A DNA stretch of 64,000 nucleotides from contig NC_071355.1 of NCBI RefSeq assembly GCF_943734655.1, positions 90,987,449 through 91,051,448 on the forward strand, given 5' to 3'. This stretch comes from Sabethes cyaneus. Its lineage: Eukaryota; Arthropoda; Insecta; Diptera; Culicidae. The position numbers and the translations under genes are program-made. Positions 44,841-57,200 of the stretch are shown piece by piece. Position 1 is the stretch's first letter, and every line of letters begins with the position of its first letter. The notes under the pieces were generated by a model that worked only from the letters and a program-made list of their open reading frames with translations, was not told where the DNA came from and searched no databases.

Positions 44841-45019
44841 TCAAATAAAAATTAAAGTTTCAGTATGAGGCACTTTTGTATTTTACGATGACGTCTTGTC
44901 GGACTTAATAAGGATTACTACTAGAGTGAGGCATGCACACGTTCATAGGTACTGTTCCAAATCGTAATTGGCGTGATCTTTCTAGGGATTACCCTAGAAC
45001 CGTCTGACAATTGACCGAT

Positions 45020-45410
45020 TAATTAACTTCGAGCTAACCGATTGTCTTGGTCTACCAAACCTGATCTGACATTCAGAGCAAGCTTGGCTCTCCGACAACT
45101 CCAAGACAGCAGATATCTCAGGCAATGATGAAAAGACCAAGTAGCTAAGAATGAATTCTGACAATCCACTAAACTTAACAGATGTGGGACAGCAGATTCA
45201 AAAGTTTGAAGTATTTCATTATCTCGACATCCACACAAAGCCGGAAGGTTGTACTGATATCGAAACTGCGACGAAAGGGGCAAGACTGATATGGTCCTTG
45301 AAGGTCATTAGTACCTTTGTAGGGTTACGTAATGTTTGGTGCTCCAATCGGATCAACTTACCGATCAAAACCCGGTTCTTCATTCGAAATGTTTTATTGT
45401 ACGTTGAAAT
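45020..45410 (+). mobile_element. Family C (RTE-like) RT-C-terminal fragment
   Basis: The + strand reads TDVGQQIQKFEVFHYLDIHT, then ARLIWSLKVIS, NVWCSNRINLPIKTRFF and NVLLYV. This is the thumb-to-C-terminal pattern of RTE-type endonuclease-RT proteins. It joins abruptly to a family B 5' segment at about 45414. Confidence 0.7.
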
Positions 45411-45413
45411 TCG

Positions 45414-46429
45414 TTGGAACTGGTAATCCATCAACTTCCAAGGGAGCACTCGAGCGCTCACCGACGTATTGAAGACCCGCAAGTTAGGTGCTGTAGCTGG
45501 AAGAGCTCAACGGTACGTACATTCAGAGATGGACATGCCATCTACCAGAGCTGTGGCAACACACACGAACTTACAGGTTTCATAGTGATGGGCGAGACGC
45601 GGAAACGAATAATTGGGTAATGACCAATCAATCCTCGAATGTGCAGGTTGAGAATCGAGGGCCGGTTCTTCAATATAAGCATCATTAACGTGCACAGCCC
45701 TCACCTCAGAAGTATCTATAACGACAAAAATGAATTTTATGCGCAATTGGAGAGTGAATACGACCACTGCCCAAAACCTGATATCAAGACCTTCATCGGG
45801 CATTTAAATGCTCAAGTCGGTAAGGAGAAGGAACACAAACCGGAGATTGGAGTGTACAGCGCACACCAGCTGACCAGCTAAAAATCAGTGTTTCGTACAG
45901 ATATACATGCTAATAAATCGTATCTGATACGCAAAATTGGCATATCCGTACTATTTTGAAGGCGATATACGTGATTACGAACAATTTTGAGCGTTACGAC
46001 TATATAAGTACTTATATACGATAATATAACTTGGTCCTATTTTATCCAGCTTTAGTTACGATTTCGAATTTGTTAGGAGATGTTTACGATAATTTTCGTA
46101 CATTGATATACGAGTTGATGCTAGCTGGGCACTTAGTGATGGTTAAGATACGCCCAAAACTCTCCGTTGTGAACATCGTCTGGTACCGACGCCAACCTCG
46201 GTCAGATCTCGCCCTGTTGAAGCAGCCAGACGTCACCGCAATCTACGCGCATTCACTCGAAGCTGCCCATTCACTCGAATAAACAAATAAACAAATACAG
46301 AGTTCCCACGCACCATTTGTTCGTTAACTTCAACGCCGCATATGATACCATCGACCAGAAAGAGCCATGGAAAATCATGGACGAGAACAGCTTCCCCAGG
46401 AAACGCATCAAACTGATCTACGATGGATG
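45414..46429 (+). mobile_element. Family B retrotransposon, 5' part (second patchwork piece)
   Basis: LPREHSSAHRRIEDPQVR and the endonuclease piece GRFFNISIINVHSP, FYAQLESEYD, TFIGHLNAQVGKE (45680-45840) match family B at 20100-20400 in reverse. An internal gap then leads to RT sequence (HHLFVNFNAAYDTID near 46310). It is inactive. Confidence 0.75.
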
Positions 46430-46734
46430 TTGGTTTTAGTGATGGCGTTTTGGTCGTCGGGTTACTAGTAAACTAGTTTATTTGCTGTCTAGGCCAACGT
46501 TTCAAGGATTTATTTCCTCTTCATCAGGGCAAAAACCATACTGTATTGTGTACAGGAATGACTGTTGTAGTTCGACTAATAGCAGAAAAACCCACCCCAA
46601 CAAACTTGACAAGAATTAGTTTAATATGTTTTTGCCCTGATGAAGAGGAAATAAATCCTTGAAACATTGGCCTAGACAGCAAATAAACTAGTTTACTAGT
46701 AACCCGATGACCAAAACGCCATCACTAAAACCAA
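46430..46734. mobile_element. Foldback MITE with 107-bp arms inside family B
   Basis: The left arm (46430-46536) begins TTGGTTTTAGTGATGGCG and ends CAGGGCAAAAAC. The right arm (46628-46734) is its reverse complement with very few mismatches (for example AACG vs AACA, GTCGTC vs GTCATC). The loop is 91 bp. Family B sequence continues on both sides. No clear target duplication is seen. Confidence 0.92.
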
Positions 46735-47304
46735 AATTAGTATCGTTGGTCAAAGAAGTCTCTCTACGGTGGATGGTACACAATGCTGTGGTCGGATTTC
46801 GGGTGGATTGTCAAGTTCAATGGAATCACACAGAGGGCTTCGTCAAGGTTATGGTTTCTCATGCCTGCTGTGAAACATCGCGGTACAAGGTGTAAGTAAC
46901 CGAGCGGATATAGACACGCGGAGCATGATCTTCAACAAATCGTCTTCAACAAATTCGTCTACTTTGCCGATGATAAGGATATTATCGGTAAAACATCTGT
47001 GGCGGTGGCTGAACAAGTACCTACATCAGACTAAAGCGCGAAGCAGGAAAGATTGGGTTAAAGGTAACTACATATAAAAACAAAGTACATATTGGCCAGC
47101 GGAACCCCTTGGGCAGCAGTATAATGATCGATGGCGATGGGTTAGAAGGTCGCCGAATTTGTCTACCTTGGCTCACTGGGAACGGCGGACAGTGATATCA
47201 GCCGTGAGATTCGGAGGCGTATTATCAGCGGAAATCGTGCTTACTATAGGCTTCACAAGCAATTACTTTGTCTTAGGACGGCAAGCTACTTAAGTAAGTA
47301 AGTA
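46735..47304 (+). mobile_element. Family B retrotransposon, RT remainder and 3' tail
   Basis: Across frameshifts the + strand reads a degenerate RGLRQG-like motif (RGLRQGYG near 46835), VYFADDKDIIG near 46970, and VAEFVYLGSLGTADSDISRE near 47150-47210. It then reads GNRAYYRLHKQLLCL and ends in (TAAG)n at 47288-47304. It continues the copy that starts at 45414. Confidence 0.75.
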
Positions 47305-48039
47305 ATCCGTTCAAATGGACGCCTTCAAAATGTGATTGATATGTACGTAATGCAAAATACGGCAATACGAAAACTGTAAGACATTCGGCTTTCGTAAGCA
47401 TAGAGTCGAGGTGGTTCGTGTTCGTGCTGTCTCAAGTCGTCTCTATTTCACTCGATATTGGGCCACTCGACGTTAATTCCCTTGATGTCTCAGAACCATC
47501 TCGCACGTACTCTACAGTTCCTAGTGTCACGGCATGCTGGTGGAAATGTTAAAAAGAACAATTTTCGCCACACTATCATCCGGTATCCTTATGACGTGTC
47601 CTGCCCTTCGTAACATGTGTCTGCGTGACTGTGTGTGCCTCTGTATGTGCGTGTGTACAGCTTCTTTATACAGCTTCGGAAATGGCTGAACCGATCCATC
47701 CGCTATTACTTACTTTTGATTAAAAGGTATTAATGCCTATAAGTCTGTAAGTTATACATGATTTCGATGTTTATCATTTTCTAAAAGAAAAGGTGTGACG
47801 CAAATAAAACGAAAGCATTATTTTAGATAAAAATGAGCATAAACAGTTTTATTAACGATACGTGCTGTAACACTGGTCGTATTATTTGCTACAATATCTT
47901 TTAATTTATTACTTGCAATATCATATAGTTTGACATTTTATTTAAAAAACACTGTGAAACTGCTTGTAATTAGAATGCTTCGAGTGCATGGATTAATCAC
48001 ACATATTCGCCTAACATTACGTTACTGAAATTTAGTAAA
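47305..48039 (-). other. Intergenic sequence and 3' UTR of the alpha8-like gene
   Basis: Near 47848-47853 the - strand carries AATAAA, about 190 bases past the stop of the receptor gene, a plausible poly(A) signal. The left part (47305-47720) may be retrotransposon 3' sequence but is not clearly so. Confidence 0.5.
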
Positions 48040-48255
48040 TTAGTCTAAGGTGATTCGTACGATGTCGGGAGGTAGCATAAAGTTATTCTTTCGCAACGGA
48101 ATTTCACTCAACAATTGATCAACGGGGGCGCGAGTGTCATACAACGATGGACTCTGGAAGATGATGCCAAACGTTCCGAAGATGCAGGAAGTTGTAAATA
48201 CCCACAGGAAAAACCTATCCAATACCATCGATACAAACTTCCAGTCTTCAACGAT
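48040..48255 (-). CDS. nAChRalpha8: nAChR alpha8-like terminal exon (TM4)
   Basis: On the - strand the acceptor CGTTTCAG precedes IVEDWKFVSMVLDRFFLWVF (TM4). SPSLYDTRAPVDQLLSE and a tail ending DIVRITLD and TAA follow. It is phase 0 with the exon at 55803-55694. Confidence 0.95.
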   Translation of the reverse strand: MVEDWKFVSMVLDRFFLWVFTTSCIFGTFGIIFQSPSLYDTRAPVDQLLSEIPLRKNNFMLPPDIVRITLD

Positions 48256-51200
48256 CTGAAACGAAGAAAGAGAAAAATAATTATTCATATCCAGTAGCGC
48301 GTGCAGACGAGGAAAAATCGAATTTACGAGAAATCCTAAAGAAAGCTATATAGAAAAGAAATACCAGGGTTGTAATAGCAGCTATATCATATGACATCGC
48401 TTCAACCATATTTTGCACAACAATTTAAAGCAAATGTATGAGAAAATTAAAATTCTTCTACTTGCCATTCATTGTCACTCCAAAATTCAATTACAATTTT
48501 TTTAAATAGTGTCTTCTGAATGATATCGTAACGAATCCACAAAGAACCATCAAAGCTGTGTAGTATACTTGCTGCTAGTGATACATGTTTCGCTTTGCTG
48601 TAATCGTCTACCAGTTTGGAAAATGAATTGATTCATTACAATTGCATAACGATTTTTGTTTCTCACTTTTATTCAACAATCGATATCTGCGGAAATGATG
48701 CAAAAAATGGTGCAGCGCAGTTTCATTAAAATTCAATTTGTCAGCCGAATAATGTACTGTCAACTGTATAAAACGAATTATATGCAAAAATCATTCCCTC
48801 GATTGTTGGGTCGCAAAAATTAACGATTTGTTTCGAAAATATAAACAAAAGCGCCGCCTACCGAAATGGTGCAATGACTTTGCAAATCGATTTCCCACTA
48901 CCGTCAATGCACAGTGGTTTAGATACGAAAGTTAAGTGGAAAGTTACTTTTGCGGTTAAGCGATTCATAATAACTTCCTACAATGTTCAGCAAAGTTATT
49001 AAGGCAATTAATGTGAAATTACCGACCAAGTTCCAGTTTGGCTTGTAAACACATAACACATAATAACTTTTTATAGAAAAAAGATAGAAGAATAATTGCT
49101 TCGACAAAGTTCTAGCTAAAGAATATATAAGTATCTTTGCCGAACACAAAATAGGCGTATTTTTTATAGTTTTTGACTCACAGGGTGTTTTATATAAAGA
49201 CCTACCCAAAATCACTTTTTCGCTAATTACTTCAAATTTATTGGTTTTATTGCATCATAATGTTTTACAACGTTGTTTCTCTTATCAAAAGACATATTTT
49301 TATAGAACATTGTATGTTAAAAACTCATACGTGAAACGAGTTCTAACGTCTTTCCAGTGCTTTTTAGTCTTTTTCAGAACAGAATATCTCAAAAAGGGGC
49401 AAAACTTGGCCGTTTATGAAAGCTTGAAGTCTTATCTCAAACATATGTGAAAATAAAAAAATAGGTTTTTCTCTATCTCGAGTAATTTCAGTTTAATTAT
49501 TCCATGTTTGACTACTTTACACCTATTATTTCTTTGGCAAAGTTACTTATATATTCTTTAGCTACAACTTTGTCGAAGAAATTATTCTTCTATCTCTTTT
49601 CTATAAAAAGTTATTATGTGTTATGTATTTACAAGCCATACTGGAACTTGGCCGTTAATTTCACATGAATTGTCTTTTAGAGTTGAACAACTTTGCTGAC
49701 CATTGTGGGAAGCTATTTTGAACCACAAAAACTTTCCATTTAATTTTCGGCTCTGGACAACTGTGCGATGCAGGTATTGTCTATCACTCCATCAAAGTGG
49801 TCGATTTTTAGATAATTAAGAACATACACAAAGAGCATGCTTCGATTATGGGAATTCTCATTGATCATCATGTTGCTATATGTAATGTCCGAAAAACTAA
49901 ATCCTGGCGGCGCGGCGCAGCGACTTATAGTCGGTTGTAAGAGATCACAGCAAAAGACTTCCTAAGTTGTGGCCCAGGAGATTTTACAGAAGTTTACAAA
50001 TAACAGAAGCAAAACATAGAAAAAATTTTATGGGTCAACCAAATCATTTTTCAAATTTTACAATTTTCATTCTTTGTGAAAAACTCACTAACACGTATTT
50101 TATAATGAATTAATACTACGGTGTCATATTATCTAATATGAATCTTGCAGGGGGGTCTGTCCCGGTGTAGTGGTTAGCATTAACGCCTCTCCCGTCTCCC
50201 GGATTTTTAAGCTCTTATTCTGTTCATATGCAATTACTTTCTACATGTTGGAAAAAATTCCTATAATTCAAATACATACTTTTAAACGATGATAAAAAAT
50301 CTAAAAGCATGTTTATTTTTCTAAATCATCGTAGCTTCAATCATGCGAAACGACACAATCAAAATACAATGTCTCAATTGACAAACGACTGCCGTTTAAT
50401 GAGAAAAGAACTAAATTATGTTGCTGTTAAAACAATGGCAGCATGTTTTCGTGCTGAATTTTTCCTTTAAAGAAGCCAACGTGGAATACGTGCTTGACGA
50501 GATATTTTACTATTTTGCTTGTCTCCAACTTCAAACGAATTTTGAATGTATGTTCTTCCTCTGAATAAGCTGACATGTAAAACAAACAAGGCACGACACA
50601 TAGGATGTCATAAGCAAATTTTCCCGCTGGCAAAGTCATGGACAGAGAATGAACCTTTCACTTTCTTTTTCCACCTTAGGCGAAGTCAAGTTTGTCTCGT
50701 TTTCTCTTCAACGACAACTCAGCTGTTTGTTGGCTGGTATTACATCATTTTCCCATTCAGTGTTCTTTCCCTTCCTACGTTAGACTTTCAGGTCTTGTAC
50801 AGGCCAAGTCATAGCTATAAAGTTAAGTTTTCATCAAGATGTGCAACTATTTTCTTTGATCTGTCGTTACTGCCTTACCACAGCCGTGCTAGTAAATGAT
50901 TCTTTTTCTACAACATTTACGACAGCCCCAGTTGTGATGCAAGCTGAATGATGGGGAAAAATTAGAACTATAATGGATTTGTTTGCAGTTGAACTACAAA
51001 CGTTTAACAGGAATTGTTTAAGTATGATAGTAGAAAAGGACATTTGACATGAAACTTATACCCATTGTTTGTAATTTTGATTAATAGAGTAGTGTACGTC
51101 GGGGCAGTGCGGAACTTCTAAAATGGAATATAGGGAGGCAACAGATGTAAGTAAGTAAGTCTGTGCACTAACATCTATCCCTACCTCCACGTGATGCCGG

Positions 51201-54200
51201 TTGTGGTTCCCAGACAAGGAAGAGATAACAATGACTCCCACTCATATCTAAGATGGCAGCCCGTTCAACTGGATAGGGACCATAGGCTAACAACCTACTG
51301 TACCCGAAAACCAAAAAAAGTTATTGAAAATAGAAGATGATATCGAGCTGGATTATTGACAAAGACTCTTAGCATGAAAACATTGGGACGAATTGGAATA
51401 TGGAATATAGTGACCCTTGGCCAGCAGGCTCAACTTATAAAGGAAGTTAGCCACCCGAAGATTGTAAACCTGAAACTGAGCGAGGACCACCGACCAGGCA
51501 CTGGCGATCTCAAAACATCATCCGGGACAGTCTTGCTCTACTCTGGCATACAAGATAAAAATGCTAGTCGAGAAAGAGAAATCGGATTCCTACTGACCCT
51601 AGGCGCACATGCGGCTGTGTTGAAGTGGAAACCTATAAACGAAAGAACAATCGTGACCAGATTTAGAACACGGATTAGAAACCTTTCTGCAATCCAGCGC
51701 TATGCGCCAACAACGAAAGAGAGTTTCTACAGCCGGCTGAACAACGTGATTGAGAAATTTCCGATCAAATCCGCTTGGGCGACTTCAACGAGAAAGTCGG
51801 CTCAAACAACGCGAACCTTGAATGTAAAACGGGACGTCATAGCCAAGGGAAGATGAGCGAAAACGAGGAGCTATTTACAGAGTTTTGTGGTAATAACAAC
51901 ATGGTCAATAGTAGATTCAGAGAAACTATAGACATCAGCCGCAAACAGAGAAAAAGCCTTCTTAATGTACGCAACAAGCGCAGCACCGATATTGCATACG
52001 ACCATCACCTTGTTATCACTAAGATACGCTTGCGCGTCGCTCGCTGTTGGGTGTACTTACGATACCCGCCGATTGGAAAGCCCCAAGGTGAAAAGGGCCT
52101 GTGTCGAACAACTTGAAGCCAGAGCTTGGGAGTTGCCGCCTGGTGAAATTATCGAAGAGCAATGGATCGGCATCAAGAACTACTTCATCACAACCAGTGA
52201 CGAATCTCTCGGCAAAGCGCGCAGCAGGCGGCAGGAGAGGATTCCTGATAAAACTTGGATCGATCTGATCGATAAATGGAGAAAGGCGAAAACGGCCATT
52301 GAGTGAGCGCGAGCCGGAGCGGCGAGGACAGCTACCCGTCAACGATACGCCGAACTGCGAGGGCCGTTAAACGATCTTGCAGGCGGGACAAAATATACTC
52401 TGCACTAACTCCCTAATTGAAGAAGGAGAAACCGCCACAGCTATTGGTGATATTCATTTGTTGTACGACATTTCTCGCCGCCTTAGTGGTCCCAAGATGA
52501 ATACGACGATGCCGCTAAAGGACAGAACTGGTCAGCTACTGACTGACCCTACAAAACAGCTTAAGGGAGGGACCGAACATTTCAACAACTCTTCCGAGTT
52601 TCAGATGTCAGAGACAAACAAAACCAGAGCAGCGTATGACGGCAACAAATCGTCGAATAAATCACGTAAACTTAGAGGTGCCATCGCTAGATGAAATTGA
52701 AGCTGCCATTAAGAGTATGAAATCCAATAGAGTGCCAGGGATAGACTATATTTCAGCCGGTATGCTCCTAGCTGACCCAACTTTGTCAGCCCAGATGATG
52801 CATCAGTTTTTCTGCAACACACGCAGCTAGCTGGATTCCGTGCTGACCGATCATGTGTAGACCATATCACAACGCTCTGCATTATATTGGAGCAGATCAA
52901 CGCATTCCAGGACTCTCTTCTGCTGGCGTTCGTTGACTTCGAAAACGCGTTCGACCGACTCAACCACGAAAACATCCGGGGCGCACTTAGGCGTAGAAGA
53001 ATTCCTGATAAGCTAGTCCATATTGTCCAGACTCAGTACGAGGCGTTCTCGTGCAAGATTTTGCACAATGGCGTATTGTTCGGCCCTATAAGGGTTACTG
53101 GTGGCGTGAGACAGGGCTGCATTTTATCACCGCTTCTGTTTCTCATCGCTATGGATGAGATATTAGCTGAAGCAATTAACAGTAGACCAAATTGAAGATT
53201 GCCTTGGAATCCTCTAACGATGAAGTAGCTAAATAACCTCGACCTAACCGACGACATTATCTTGCTCGCACAACGCCGAAACGATATGCCGAGTAAGTTA
53301 AATTACCTCTCCGAGAGCTCCCAGGCAGCAGGTCTTACAGTCAATATAGAAAAAAAATAAATCTATGGTAGTGAACACTGACAATCCCATATATCGTTCT
53401 GGCCTAGTGGTCTCACAACTGGATATCCAATGAGGAATTCCATCGTCGATGTCATCAATGACCGATAGTAACAGAAATTCGTGAATGTAGGTGGAAGTGG
53501 ATCGGACACCTTGAGAAAATGAGCGAACGAGATCTGCAGAGAAGCACTCGAGCTTACTTGCAAAAAAATTCTACAGCTCTATCAGTCGAACTCTATGGCA
53601 AAAACAATGAAGCCACTCCGTTCAGAAGTGTGCGCGTTCAAAGAAAGGTACCCCACCGCGTCGACAACGGACATCGTGCGGCACTTTGTGGACGCAGGAT
53701 ACGTCCATTCCGGCACCTACAATATCTTGACACTATTGGACAACAATCAGATCATCGAAAGAAAGCCCGGTTCCGGACGACCAACGCGACCCTGAGCGAC
53801 AAGAAGCTCCAAAGGACGCTGAAGAGGAAGACCGAGGAAAAAGTGGCTACATCACTGCGTGCGTTTGGCCGGGTGGTTGGTGCAACCGGCCAAACAGTGA
53901 AAAAGTATCTGGTATACATAGACATACATGTCAGAGAGCGGCAGTACCGTTCACTGGTCTCGGAGCTGCAGGCAATAACGCAGCGGCAGCGGCTGAATAA
54001 GATAGTCAAGACGATTTTTCCGGCGAATCGCGACATGGCGGTGGTAATGGACGACGAGACCTATCTCACCATGGATGGCAACGACTGGCAGGGCGCTTCG
54101 TATTTTACTTCCCCCACGAAGTAAGTGAACTCTCAGGTGGCTGTGGCTGACAATCAACGAGAAGGGGATGCCAAAGCCGCTCTTCTTTCGCTCCGGACTG

Positions 54201-57200
54201 GCCGTGATCGGGGAAATTTATAGTACGAAGTACCTGCCGGAAGTTGCGTCGTTCATCAAAAAATATTATAAAGGCGAAGACGTGTTCTAGTCGGATCTGG
54301 CGTCGGCCCACTTCTCGAAGCGATCGTTGGAGGAGATGCAGCGTCTGAATATCGAAGTTGGCGAACCCGCCCAGCGTCCCCCAGCTGCGCCCATCGAGAA
54401 TTTCTGGGTAAACCTGAAGCGTAAGATCTACTCCAACAATTTTGTCGCTAAAACTGAGGAGAAATTTTTAAATAAAACAAAACCTACAAGCATGTTTTCA
54501 TCCGCCATGGCGAATGTTCCGGTTAACTGCCGGAAGGCCGCTCGCAAGGGTGTAGAATTTTTTTGCAAGTAAGCTAATAAATTACCTTCCATGGGAAATT
54601 TATCAAACTCAATAAGCTGTCTTAGTTTTTTTATCACCATCCGCAAAAGTCCATTTTTTTTAATGCATACGCTAGACAAGAACCTGTCCTGGCGACAGGT
54701 AAAAGCCATGGCGGGTAACCGTCGGCAGTGGAGATCTCTGATTTCATCCCCTTGTAAGTAAGTAAATTCCCCTTGTAAAAGTAAGCAAGTAAGTGCTGGT
54801 TGGCTCCTCACAGAGCATGAAAACAATGCTAACCTCTTCGGAGATTAATTCTGCGGACGGCATTACAGCCTGCACCGTATTTACTCACAAAACTTCACCA
54901 AGCCGAAAGTCCTGGGGTTGTCCTCACTGTTTTTATTACTTTCCAGTTAACCTATAAGGCTACCATTTTCCGTTCACGGAGAAGTTTCAGCTCATATCAT
55001 ACAGAATAAACTCTTGGGTATTTAAGACCTAACCCTACTTTATCGACAAATTTCACAGCCGGTTATTAGAGTATAAGGCAAATGCGAGGCCAACTGACTC
55101 TCGCAGCATCGCCCAACCGAGATTCGAACATAGGACGACTGACATTGTTTGACCAGCATCGTTCCTCGAAGCTAAGTTGGCGGCCACATTGAGCAAATTC
55201 TAACGTTTTCGTGATTTTTTCGACAAAAGCACGCCAAATTTGCGTTCCGTTAATTATCTCCTTTCATCTTTCATCTAGCACTACTTTTTTTAAATCGCAC
55301 GTATCGAGAAAAAGGTTTTAGTACTCAAGACAAACTGCCATCAAAACATTCTATTAGAAGCATTGCGACAAAATAAACTATGTTTCCGCATTCCTAGTCG
55401 ATCAAACTTTAATTGATTAAAAGTTTACTTATTTTTATTATATTTTACTTTTTTCAAATAAAAGTTGTAAGAGTCAAAACAGAGCAGTTGTTGCATTTTA
55501 AAGTAAATGTCATATGATTCAATAAAAAATATTTTAATCTGTTCTACGTAGAACAGCACATATTTTTGTCGTGTCATGTCGATATATATTGCACTTTGGC
55601 ACGGCAAAAAATGAATATCCGGATAACCTTGGCTGCCTCTATATTATGACTGAATAATAAATACAACATTCATCAGAAATATAACAAACTCACCTCGTTA
55701 TCCTTATCAGCATCCTTAATATGTTGAGCAATAAATCTTACAGCCTGTATTGCAGATAACAGCTCCGGTGATAATTGCTTCGGTATAATGTTATCCTGTT
55801 CAACTGTGGCAGTCCAAACCGGTGAGATGGAGGCGTACATGGTGCGCCGAAATGAAATAAATCAAAATTTAATTATAAATTATCTCTCAGATTCAGCCCT
55901 TCATGCTGTTAAACGAAGCGCGATGAGTTAGTTTTGTTTGTTAGGCCTTCCCCCAACACCAAACGCCCTATTCATAAGTGTAGCGACAGGGAATGACAAA
56001 GCACTCCGCTGAGGTTATGTATTTATTTAGTGCTTCCGTATTCATTCCTGCACTGCGCATATAAAGCAAAAAAAAGTGACAATGATTTGAAACAGGATAT
56101 GTGGCACGGTCAAGTTTCGCCCCCAGTTGTGAAGAAATGAGACATACATAATTGGAACGGTTGACCTGAAGCACGCTACGCTTTGCGACTATTCGTACAT
56201 TCGGGAATGAAAGCAAAGTTCTAGAGGAGAGTTGGAAAAACCTTTAGTACTTAAGCATTAATTTTCAGCAAACTTAGCGATTTTGTATAGGTTTAAATAT
56301 ATACAGGATCGCTAAGCAAATTTATACATTATCTGTGAAATAAACCATTTTACGAAATTACAGTTTCCTGATTTTGCTATATTGATTTTGCTTCTCACTT
56401 GTCAGTAGCATTCGTCCTGATAAAATTTCATTCACTAAATTAGCAAGCAGCTGCAGCGATAACTATACCTACGCGAAAATTGACATATAGCAGATATTGT
56501 CACAAAGAGGGCATTTTAAATTGAACGTCTATTCTCTGTGATATTCGAACTTGACTTGTTAGCATCGCACCTCGAAGCTAACTGGGAGGTAAAGATCTAA
56601 ATCAATTTTAAGACAGTTTTTTATAAACTAACAAAAGTAATTTACTAAATAGCGTGAACCTGATATATCAAAAATTAATAAATATTAACGTAAAGAATAA
56701 TTATTTTCTTACCTGAACCATGTGGAAGATTTATACCGATATTATCAAAGCTGTCGCCGCCTTCTTTAAATTCACCAGGGAATTCACTAAGGCTGTAAAT
56801 AGTTACAAAATGAGTGACAAAAATTAAATCAAAATTTATTCATTTTCATAGAGCTCTTCTGTCTTACGATAACCTTCTACAGATTCGGCAAGGAATTCAG
56901 AGTTCCATCGTTTACGGACTTAATTCCAATGTATTCGGACGAAACATATTTAGAAAATTTTCCTAAAAAATCTCTCTGTCAAAAAGTTTTACACAAAATT
57001 TTTCACAATGGTAAAATAGTTCGGTAATTCGTCGCGTGTCCTTAATTTTTCATTTATAATTCAGAGATGAAAAAAGGACCCTGTCTTGAAATTTTTATTA
57101 CTAAAAAGTTAATATATTTAGAATATATTGCCCCTAGCAGCAATTTAACGAGTCCTACGCAAATTCTTTTTTTAATAATAATTATCTTGTACTTACTAAA

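Noticed and set aside
48912..49763. hAT assignment of the foldback element from its CAGT ends
   Set aside because: No convincing 8-bp duplication flanks it (TCAATGCA versus TGCGATGC), so the superfamily is left open.
50155..50205. Possible tRNA gene (GTGTAGTGGTTAGCATTAA)
   Set aside because: Only the D-arm/anticodon-side resemblance is present; no T-arm box B or acceptor pairing follows. It is a SINE head fragment at best.
54428..54826. 132-codon - strand open frame
   Set aside because: It is antisense to the mariner C-terminal part and the family C C-terminus, both readable on the + strand.
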